6,347 nucleotides of DNA from Lachnospiraceae bacterium UBA2868 (GTDB taxonomy: Bacteria; Bacillota_A; Clostridia; Lachnospirales; Lachnospiraceae), in the NCBI GenBank assembly GCA_002350465.1, contig DEEW01000022.1:1-6347 (forward strand), given 5' to 3'. Below the pieces are notes generated by a model. It ran no database searches, was not told where the DNA came from, and was given only the letters and a program-made list of their open reading frames with translations. Positions 1 to 5,816 of this stretch are shown here, in pieces. The position numbers and the translations under genes are program-made. Numbering within the stretch: position 1 is the first letter of the stretch; each line of letters opens with the position of its first letter.

Positions 1-45
1 ATTGCATTTGGGCATTGTCAACGAAATTTTCAAAAAATTTTTATC

Positions 46-86
46 AAAAAAATGCCCTAAAATAAAGCTTTTAAGGGCATTTTTTC
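46..86 (-). terminator. Intrinsic terminator after the XRE regulator gene
   Basis: An inverted repeat pairs 47-58 with 74-85 (12 bp, core TGCCCT/AGGGCA). Four further A-T pairs lie inside a one-base bulge, closing on a six-base loop around 63-68. Read on the minus strand, the arm is followed by a run of seven T, giving a classic stem plus U-tract about 60 bases past the regulator's stop codon. On the plus strand the other arm is followed by TTTTTTCTTTT, so it could also stop transcription arriving from the left and is probably bidirectional. The rest of 1-147 shows no gene. Confidence 0.85.
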
Positions 87-147
87 TTTTCGCTAAACTA
101 CATACAATATATGGTATGATTGTCTATCATTAAACACTACAGATGAA

Positions 148-1137
148 TTAATCTTCCTTAACAAACGATTCGGCTATCAATCTGATAAGTGCAAACAGCA
201 CTCCCGACACAGCCCAGATTATCCATGTACGGTCCCACCTATTAGTTACAAAACTGATCCCGAGATAGATAACCACTATCAGGAGCCAGTATATTCCCGT
301 CAGCGGCTCAAGTTTTACATTTTTTCTCTTCCTTTCACGGGTATAATCACCGCTCTGAAGAATGATCTTGTAAGAACCGTAGACACCGCACACGGAAACA
401 AACAGGTAAACCGCGCATCCTACAAGCAGCAACAGCAGGCAGACCATGCTCTCGATAACAAGCTGCGACATCCCGAGTACCGAGCATACTATAAGCGGAA
501 CCGCTCCAAGAACACACATAAGCACTCCTGTTGCTAATGCTTTTGTATTGTTGCCCTCGTTCTCGGCAAGCCTCTCTTTTGCCATCCCGTCAACCCCGTA
601 CTCTGTCTCAAATGCTTCTCTTTCAAGATAATCAAATTTTGAAAGTTTGCCACCTTTTGTAATGAACAAAAATACGGCTGTGCCAACCTGTGCAAATAAC
701 GCGATGAGTCCGATAGCCACACACGCACCTTCCGAAATGCGGCATAGACCGGACGCCTGCAGACCTGCCAGAAATAGCAGTATTACAGGAGAAGTTATAC
801 ACAGGAACACTCCGAGGCCTATCTTGGGAAGATACTGTTTTCTCAAATTAATATATTCCGTAGCCTCTTCCATGGAAACTCTTCTTACCGGTGAGTCGGA
901 AGATCCTCTTTCATAGTTCACTTCCGTATCCTCAGGCTCCATTTCATCCTTTAGAAGATAATCCGTGCTTACGCCGAATATTTCCGCCATCTTCAGTATC
1001 TTTTGGAGATCCGGTACACTCTGGGCTCCCTCCCACTTTGAAACGGACTGCCTTGATACATCAAGCATCTCGGCGAGTTCTTCCTGAGACCATCCATTCT
1101 TTTTTCTTTCATTAATAATCTTATCAGCTAAAATCAT
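148..1137 (-). CDS. XRE-family transcriptional regulator with six-segment membrane domain
   Basis: This is a 329-residue predicted DNA-binding protein anchored in the cytoplasmic membrane. Residues 1-65 form a typical XRE/Cro-type helix-turn-helix (WSQEELAEMLDVSRQSVSKWE, with the recognition helix near 28-36, then the usual VPDLQKILKMAEIFGVSTDYLL). A charged linker follows at 66-103. Hydrophobic segments lie near 105-127, 138-160, 200-222, 230-252, 279-297 and 303-321, in three pairs separated by charged loops. XRE regulators with membrane C-termini are common in Firmicutes, but the ligand of this one is unknown. The ATG at 1137 is supported by AAAGGA at 1145-1150, seven bases upstream. The gene has its own promoter at 1238-1266 with repeat elements that may be autoregulatory operators. 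The adjacent cell-wall lipoprotein gene makes an envelope-related signal possible, but that is inference. Confidence 0.88.
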   Translation of the reverse strand: MILADKIINERKKNGWSQEELAEMLDVSRQSVSKWEGAQSVPDLQKILKMAEIFGVSTDYLLKDEMEPEDTEVNYERGSSDSPVRRVSMEEATEYINLRKQYLPKIGLGVFLCITSPVILLFLAGLQASGLCRISEGACVAIGLIALFAQVGTAVFLFITKGGKLSKFDYLEREAFETEYGVDGMAKERLAENEGNNTKALATGVLMCVLGAVPLIVCSVLGMSQLVIESMVCLLLLLVGCAVYLFVSVCGVYGSYKIILQSGDYTRERKRKNVKLEPLTGIYWLLIVVIYLGISFVTNRWDRTWIIWAVSGVLFALIRLIAESFVKED

Positions 1138-1196
1138 TTGCTTATCCTTTCCGAAGTCATCATTGTCTTCTTCAAAACCAAAACCTGTTAATTTGT

Positions 1197-1208
1197 TTGT
1201 TCGAACAA
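1197..1208. promoter_or_regulatory. Perfect 12-bp palindrome in the regulator's leader
   Basis: TTGTTCGAACAA is a perfect two-fold symmetric site in the untranslated leader of the XRE gene, about 60 bases before its start codon and about 25 bases after the predicted transcription start. Its symmetry and placement suit a dimeric repressor site. As RNA it would form only a 4-bp stem, so a DNA-level role is more likely. There is no direct evidence of binding. Confidence 0.4.
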
Positions 1209-1226
1209 TCTGACAATAATAACTTT

Positions 1227-1237
1227 GGCGGTTGCAA
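1227..1237 (-). repeat. 11-bp direct repeat, promoter-proximal copy (candidate operator)
   Basis: TTGCAACCGCC on the minus strand begins directly after the -10 hexamer and covers the predicted transcription start. An identical copy lies at 1269-1279 with a period of 42 bases, close to four helical turns, so both would face the same side of the DNA. A protein bound here would block initiation. The natural candidate is the downstream XRE regulator acting on its own gene, which is inference. Confidence 0.6.
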
Positions 1238-1266
1238 ACTATAAAGCCGGCTTTTCAATTTGTCAA
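1238..1266 (-). promoter_or_regulatory. Sigma-A type promoter of the XRE regulator
   Basis: On the minus strand there is TTGACA (1266-1261), a 17-base spacer, then TATAGT (1243-1238): a perfect -35, optimal spacing and a -10 one base from TATAAT. Initiation is predicted near 1231, leaving a leader of about 94 bases. The spacer holds a perfect palindrome, AAAGCCGGCTTT (1243-1254), that runs into the -10. Exact 11-bp repeats flank the promoter on both sides. Such a strong core promoter bracketed by repeats suggests a normally repressed gene. Confidence 0.82.
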
Positions 1267-1279
1267 CCGGCGGTTGCAA
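1260..1279 (-). repeat. Upstream copy of the 11-bp repeat within a larger inverted repeat over the -35
   Basis: TTGCAACCGCC (1279-1269, minus strand) is the second copy of the direct repeat. Together with the following bases it makes a larger imperfect palindrome. CAACCG and CGGTTG are separated by one base (1264-1276), with TTG on one flank and ACAA on the other, so symmetry continues apart from one inserted A. The right half contains the -35 hexamer. This would be the stronger, two-sided site, and the copy at 1227-1237 resembles a half-site. Confidence 0.58.
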
Positions 1280-1297
1280 TTAGCGTAAATACTGGCT

Positions 1298-2776
1298 TTA
1301 TTCGCTTACGGATTCGGAACTTACCGGGAATGTGAAGTATGTATCGGGGTATGGTTCGTCATCAAGAGTAAAATGCCACCACTCTGTTTCAAGAGGTCTG
1401 AATCCATGCTCTAACATAGCATCCCTTAGGATCATACGATTGTTGAACTGTTCCTCGGTGATTTCCTTGTAATCCGGATGGGACAATTCCCCGAAGAAAT
1501 CAAATGTACCTCCCATATCAAGTTCCTTCTCGGTCTCCATGTCAAACAGTGTCAGGTCAACCGTACTTCCCCTGCTGTGTCCGCTGTGTTCGGCAATGTA
1601 CCCCTGGGGGAATAGAACGTCCTTTTCAAGATCGGGATAAAAGAACTCTTTCATTCTCGTATCATCTGTATCTTCCGCCCACTCAACAAAATTAGTTACA
1701 GCCATCTGCGGACGGTAAGCATCGTATATTTTCAGACGATATCCCTTTTCCTTGAGCTCCTCACTTACTTCTAAAAGTGCTGCTGCCGCCTCTTTTGTCA
1801 GCAGGGCAACCGGTTCCTCATACCCTTCTATGCGGTCTCCGACAAAATTATATGTTGAATAATAGCGTATCTCGAGAATCGCATCCGGAACTGCCTCAGA
1901 TAAAAGAACAAAATCCGATGAGTCATCCGAATAATTAACAGTCTCCTCAGCGGCTGCGAGTTCATTTTCGGGATCCCATTCCTCATACAGATCGGGACTT
2001 ATATTCTGCAATGTATCGATCACAACAACGCAGTCTTCCCTGACATTTCGCATAACCGTGATCATTTTGTCCTGCGGAATGGCAACGCATCCGCCGGTAT
2101 AAGGCTTGTCGGAACTAAAGCAATGAAGGAAAATCGCTGATCCAAGTCCTGCCTCTCCGTCTTCGTTGTAGCTAATATTCAGACAATACTGGTACGGAAC
2201 GGTATAATCCTTAATATGTTCCGAGCTTTCCACATCAAGATCCGGATAGTCCTTGATGCTTACCATTTTATTGTACATATATCCGTCTCGCTGATCACCG
2301 GACCAGTAATCATCATCGGTTACCTTTTTATATGGAATAGCGCACCCCGGATCTCCTGCTATGCCGAAAGCATCAGTAAACCGGAATACTCCTACGGGTG
2401 TTTTTGAATCACCTTCTTTTTCCTTGCCAATTCCGTTCTTGCCAATATAGCCCGGTGTGGAAATAATCTGCTCCCATTTGCCGTTTTCATCTTTCTGGTG
2501 CATAGATACATATGCCGTAGTCTTTCCTACTGCCGCAACAACAAACAACTGGTCGGCATCGGATGCCTGCTGCATTTTTCCCACCCATTCAGGTGACTCT
2601 CCCTGATCGGCCAGCCCCGCTATCAGATTCATCGGATCATAATCCGTCTCACTTACAGAGTTGGTCTGCTCTGCGATCTTTGAAAGGTCCTCGGCAAGAT
2701 TACACCCTGTAAGAGTTACCGCAACAGTAGCTGTAACAAGCATTGCCAGTAATCTTAAAGTTTTCTTATTCCTCAT
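1298..2776 (-). CDS. Lipoprotein fusing YkuD L,D-transpeptidase-like and VanX-like D-Ala-D-Ala dipeptidase domains
   Basis: This is a 492-residue exported lipoprotein. Residues 1-24 form a basic then hydrophobic signal with lipobox LTGC; Cys25 would be lipidated. About 76-255 is a YkuD-type domain: GDSKTPVGVF (122-131), His218 in FLHC, and TGGCVAIP with candidate nucleophile Cys230. About 288-480 is an M15D (VanX/DdpX) domain: YDAYRP with Arg355, SGHSRGSTVD with zinc ligands His400 and Asp407, and ETEWWH with catalytic Glu465 and zinc ligand His468. All catalytic positions known from VanX are present. The first domain would act on stem-peptide tetrapeptides, the second would split D-Ala-D-Ala, both outside the membrane. 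The start is supported by GAGGAG just upstream (2781-2786). It lies 38 bases after the symporter gene. Its YkuD motif (TGGC, not SHGC) is a less characterised variant, so hydrolysis rather than transpeptidation is possible. Confidence 0.88.
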   Translation of the reverse strand: MRNKKTLRLLAMLVTATVAVTLTGCNLAEDLSKIAEQTNSVSETDYDPMNLIAGLADQGESPEWVGKMQQASDADQLFVVAAVGKTTAYVSMHQKDENGKWEQIISTPGYIGKNGIGKEKEGDSKTPVGVFRFTDAFGIAGDPGCAIPYKKVTDDDYWSGDQRDGYMYNKMVSIKDYPDLDVESSEHIKDYTVPYQYCLNISYNEDGEAGLGSAIFLHCFSSDKPYTGGCVAIPQDKMITVMRNVREDCVVVIDTLQNISPDLYEEWDPENELAAAEETVNYSDDSSDFVLLSEAVPDAILEIRYYSTYNFVGDRIEGYEEPVALLTKEAAAALLEVSEELKEKGYRLKIYDAYRPQMAVTNFVEWAEDTDDTRMKEFFYPDLEKDVLFPQGYIAEHSGHSRGSTVDLTLFDMETEKELDMGGTFDFFGELSHPDYKEITEEQFNNRMILRDAMLEHGFRPLETEWWHFTLDDEPYPDTYFTFPVSSESVSE

Positions 2777-2814
2777 TTTTCTCCTCTTTTCTTAATTAGA
2801 GAGCCTGACAGCTT

Positions 2815-4170
2815 TTAGATTTCCACAAAGAACGGAGTTAAAAGGATGATTATCATAAATATCGGACATACGAACTTCATCATTATGTTATACAGTCCCT
2901 TTGCCTTAAATGTCTCTCCGTTAAGCGTTGTCTCATCCTCTATATATTCCGGTTTGACGATATAGCCTACAAGTATGCACGTAAGCAGGGCAACAACCGG
3001 CATCATAATGTTATTGGATATAAAATCAAAGAAGTCAAGTATCTGGTATCCGAATATCGTTACCCCGCTCCAGTTGCTGTATCCGAGTACGGACAGCATT
3101 CCCATAACGATAACTATAATAAAGCACACTATCGTCGACGCAATTCTTCCTAACTTAAACTTCTCGGATATAATTGATACCATTGTTTCTAGAAGCGAAA
3201 CCGAAGATGTAAGTGCCGCAAATGCTACAAGAATAAAAAATGCCGCACCTGCAACATACCCGCCTCTCATCGAGTCAAATACCTTCGGAAGTGTCACAAA
3301 CATAAGTCCGGGGCCGGCATTAAGAGCAGCCGCATCTCCGCCGCTGAATATGATAACACTCGGAACAATAATAAGTCCGGCAATTATCGCAATAAGAGTA
3401 TCGAAAAAGCTGATCTGTCTCGTAGATGCTTCTATCGAATCCTGTTTTCTCATGTAGGATCCATAGGTTACCATTATTCCCATTGCAAGCGACATTGAGT
3501 AGAATAACTGTCCCATGGCTGCTACCATGGTTTTAAGGAACCTGGCAACCGTAAATCCGGCAAAATTCGGCAGAACATAGTACTTTAATCCTTCCCCGGC
3601 ACCGGGAAGCGTCATAACATAAATTGCTATTCCTATGGACAGCAGTACAAGAATCGGCATCAGTATTTTGCTAACCTTCTCTATTCCCTTTTGAACTCCG
3701 AATATTACAACTACCGCGGTAAGTGCTGCATATATTATGAAGAATACCGATGTCTGGCCGGCTGTGGAAATAAACCCTCCGAAAAAATCATCCGATGTGG
3801 CCTCTGCCCCCTGTCCGCATACAAATGTAACCAGATATTTAAGTACCCATCCACCGATAACACAGTAGTATGGTGTGATAACAAACGGAACAAGAGCCGC
3901 AATCGGACCCAGAAAACCAAATCTTGCATTCGCATGCTTATATGCCCCGATGACACTTTTTCCAGTTCTTCTGCCAAGTGAAATCTCCGTTACCATTAAC
4001 GAAAATCCGAAAGTTACCACCAGTATTATATAGATAACAAGAAATATCCCGCCACCGTATTTGGCCGCAAGATACGGGAATCTCCATATATTACCCAGAC
4101 CTATAGCCGAGCCCGCTGCCGCAAGGATAAATCCTATTCTGCTTCCGAAACTTTCTTTTTTCTCTTCCAT
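2815..4170 (-). CDS. Sodium-dependent amino-acid symporter, SNF/NSS (LeuT-like) family
   Basis: This is a 451-residue multi-spanning membrane protein that should import an amino acid with Na+. The first helix carries the unwound binding motif SAIGLGN (21-27), then the family signature NIWRFPYLAAKYGGG. Tyr101-Tyr102 match the paired tyrosines of LeuT TM3. FYSMS (223-227) corresponds to the broken TM6, and ALTSS (319-323) to the TM8 sodium-site segment. About 11 membrane segments are visible, the usual bacterial number. By hand alignment with LeuT, Tyr224 replaces Phe253 and Met230 replaces Phe259, so the hydrophobic pocket differs and the substrate cannot be named. An ATG seven codons earlier (4191) is in frame, but only the ATG at 4170 has a well-placed Shine-Dalgarno. 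It lies 36 bases after trmL and 38 before the wall lipoprotein gene, so co-transcription is likely. Confidence 0.92.
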   Translation of the reverse strand: MEEKKESFGSRIGFILAAAGSAIGLGNIWRFPYLAAKYGGGIFLVIYIILVVTFGFSLMVTEISLGRRTGKSVIGAYKHANARFGFLGPIAALVPFVITPYYCVIGGWVLKYLVTFVCGQGAEATSDDFFGGFISTAGQTSVFFIIYAALTAVVVIFGVQKGIEKVSKILMPILVLLSIGIAIYVMTLPGAGEGLKYYVLPNFAGFTVARFLKTMVAAMGQLFYSMSLAMGIMVTYGSYMRKQDSIEASTRQISFFDTLIAIIAGLIIVPSVIIFSGGDAAALNAGPGLMFVTLPKVFDSMRGGYVAGAAFFILVAFAALTSSVSLLETMVSIISEKFKLGRIASTIVCFIIVIVMGMLSVLGYSNWSGVTIFGYQILDFFDFISNNIMMPVVALLTCILVGYIVKPEYIEDETTLNGETFKAKGLYNIMMKFVCPIFMIIILLTPFFVEI

Positions 4171-4178
4171 TATCCCAT

Positions 4179-4182
4179 CCTC
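4179..4182 (-). promoter_or_regulatory. Ribosome binding site that decides the symporter start
   Basis: The minus strand reads GAGG followed by eight bases and then ATG (4170). The upstream in-frame ATG at 4191 is preceded by AT-rich sequence without a purine motif. The shorter protein also begins closer to the conserved first helix, as is usual in this family. Confidence 0.7.
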
Positions 4183-4206
4183 ATAAAACATACAATTATT
4201 GAAGTA

Positions 4207-4713
4207 TCAGTCCTTGATATTACCATACCAGCTGAGTCTGTGCAAACTGCCCGCCTCTTCAAGTCCCGCAAAATCATTCTGCCGCAGTGCCTCATATAAC
4301 ACGATCGCAGCTGCATTAGACAGGTTAAGTGACCTCTCTCCCTTCATCATAGGTATCCGGATACATCTCTCCCTGTTCTCAACCAGTATTTCTTCAGGTA
4401 TCCCTGCGGTCTCTTTCCCGAACATGAGAAAATCATCTGCTCCGAAACTTGCCTCGGCATATGATTTTTCGGCCTTTGTTGTAAGGTACCATATCCTGCT
4501 GCCGCCATGGATTGCCATAAACTCTTCGTAATTCTTGTATATACTTACGTCCAGCTTATCCCAGTAATCAAGACCAGCTCTTTTCAGGGTTTTCTCATTG
4601 ATCTGAAAGCCTAAAGGCTCTATCAGATGTAATTTTGTCCCCGTTACAACGCAGGTTCTGCCTATATTTCCCGTATTTGCCGGTATCTCCGGCTCAAGTA
4701 GTACTATATTCAT
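4207..4713 (-). CDS. trmL: tRNA (cytidine/uridine-34-2'-O)-methyltransferase TrmL
   Basis: This is a 168-residue cytoplasmic SPOUT-class methyltransferase of the YibK/CspR group. Its members use S-adenosylmethionine to methylate the ribose 2'-O of wobble base 34 in tRNA-Leu isoacceptors. All three family motifs are present: PEIPANTGNIGRTC (8-21), LMFGKETAGIP (96-106), and the knot region IPMMKGERSLNLSNAAAIVLYEA (120-142, with SLNLSNAAA marking the cofactor loop). Length matches the compact family members of about 155-170 residues, which lack an added RNA-binding domain. The start gives the conserved MNIVLLEPEIPAN opening. It begins 5 bases after the GH5 stop and no clear Shine-Dalgarno lies in the usual window, so translation is probably coupled to the GH5 gene. 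The housekeeping function has no obvious link to its neighbours. Confidence 0.95.
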   Translation of the reverse strand: MNIVLLEPEIPANTGNIGRTCVVTGTKLHLIEPLGFQINEKTLKRAGLDYWDKLDVSIYKNYEEFMAIHGGSRIWYLTTKAEKSYAEASFGADDFLMFGKETAGIPEEILVENRERCIRIPMMKGERSLNLSNAAAIVLYEALRQNDFAGLEEAGSLHRLSWYGNIKD

Positions 4714-4718
4714 TATGC

Positions 4719-5759
4719 TTATAATGCTTTAACCATCTCTTCCATAATCGGAGCATAATGCTCATCCACCAGCCCGAAGTCCTTGTTCTTGTAATTCCAC
4801 AGCGCTCTTCCTATTCCGAACTTCTCAAAGCTTGCGTGAATGTCCTTCATCCAGTTAAGGGTATCGGGAAGCGGCGCACGGTCTATCACACCATACTCAC
4901 CGCAATACAGCGGTACGTTTTTCTCAATGGCCGTATCCACCGCAACTTTAAACATCTTGTCAAAGAATGCTCCTTCACCGTCCATCACTTCGTTGAAGAC
5001 GGCTCCCATATGATTTTTGGAGAACTCTTCACTCTTGCGTCTTATGTATTCAATATCCTCGGGATATGTCATTTCATAATCGTCCGTCATCCCTTCAACC
5101 CAGTATGCCTTCTGGTGCGTAAAGCAAAGGGGTTCATAACAATGGAAATTGAAGACTATCTTCTCATCTACCGGTACCTTAATGCCGGGAACCGCAAACA
5201 CATTGTTGTAGTTTACCCCGCCGACGATGATGTAACTGTCCGGAGCTATAGCGCGAATCTTTCCGATAGCCTTTGTGGCAATTTCATTCCACTTTGACTC
5301 ATAATCCGGATTAACCACCTCATTCAATAGTTCAAAAGCAAGAATGTCCTTATCTTTTCCGTATCTTGCTGCAAACATTTCCCATGTATCGTAGAATGTC
5401 TCCTGAAGCATCTCATCCTCAAAGAATACATCTGCATCAGGTACCGCCCCCGCATCAAACATATACCCTTTGGCCTTATGAAGATCAAGAATCATATTTA
5501 AACCGTGTTTTCGGCACCAGCCGATGCAGTCATCAATATGTGATATTCCTTCGAAATTGACCACATCGAGATCTCCCTGCTCTTTCATGAAAACATCATA
5601 ATCAACAGGAACTCTTACATGATCAAGCCCGAATGATTTTATCCTTTTGATATCCTCTTCCGTAATAAATTTATTGAAATGCTCTTCTGTATAAGCAACA
5701 CACTGTGAGAGCCACCCTCCGAGATTAACTCCTTTTTGATATCCTTCGAATTTCTTCAT
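4719..5759 (-). CDS. Cytoplasmic glycoside hydrolase family 5 (cellulase-like) enzyme
   Basis: This is a 346-residue (beta/alpha)8-barrel retaining glycosidase. It opens with GVNLGGWL (10-17) and carries VRVPVDYD (48-55, conserved Arg49), LDLHK (91-95, His94), FELLNEV with acid/base Glu147 after Asn146, HCYEP (206-210), YCGEYGV with nucleophile Glu288, and the sugar-stacking Trp321 in LWNYKNKDFGL. These are the conserved GH5 active-site positions. No signal peptide, linker or carbohydrate-binding module is present, so it should act in the cytoplasm on imported oligosaccharides or glycosides. The family covers beta-glucanases, mannanases and glucosidases, and I cannot assign the subfamily. The start is supported by AAGGAG at 5769-5774, nine bases upstream. 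It follows the sugar-binding protein gene by 57 bases, consistent with a shared glycan-use role. Confidence 0.92.
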   Translation of the reverse strand: MKKFEGYQKGVNLGGWLSQCVAYTEEHFNKFITEEDIKRIKSFGLDHVRVPVDYDVFMKEQGDLDVVNFEGISHIDDCIGWCRKHGLNMILDLHKAKGYMFDAGAVPDADVFFEDEMLQETFYDTWEMFAARYGKDKDILAFELLNEVVNPDYESKWNEIATKAIGKIRAIAPDSYIIVGGVNYNNVFAVPGIKVPVDEKIVFNFHCYEPLCFTHQKAYWVEGMTDDYEMTYPEDIEYIRRKSEEFSKNHMGAVFNEVMDGEGAFFDKMFKVAVDTAIEKNVPLYCGEYGVIDRAPLPDTLNWMKDIHASFEKFGIGRALWNYKNKDFGLVDEHYAPIMEEMVKAL

Positions 5760-5816
5760 GTTCGTTTTCTCCTTCTCTTACTACTGAGAGCCGCGTCACT
5801 AAAAGCCCTCTTCCCT

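Noticed and set aside
16..21. TTGACA on the minus strand near the left edge, a possible -35 for the next gene
   Set aside because: The matching -10 would fall about at or beyond the window edge, so a promoter cannot be confirmed; an isolated hexamer in AT-rich DNA is weak evidence.
101..130. Small inverted repeats CATAC/GTATG and ATGAT/ATCAT between the regulator stop and its terminator
   Set aside because: Five-base arms in AT-rich sequence are expected by chance and have no supporting context.
1298..2776. Reading the VanX-like domain as part of a vancomycin-resistance (vanHAX) cluster
   Set aside because: There is no D-lactate dehydrogenase (VanH), D-Ala-D-Lac ligase (VanA) or VanRS pair in the window, and this protein is an exported lipoprotein while resistance VanX acts in the cytoplasm.
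2975..3457. 160-residue plus-strand open frame opposite the symporter gene
   Set aside because: It is the mirror of a conserved membrane-protein gene, has no family motif and no ribosome binding site that I can see.
4758..5297. 179-residue plus-strand open frame opposite the GH5 gene
   Set aside because: It is a shadow of a gene whose catalytic motifs are intact on the other strand; its translation shows no recognisable domain.
5786..5810. Possible hairpin between the binding-protein and GH5 genes (GAGAGCC / GCCCTC arms)
   Set aside because: The stem is short, needs a G-U pair and is not followed by a U-tract, so it is not a convincing terminator.
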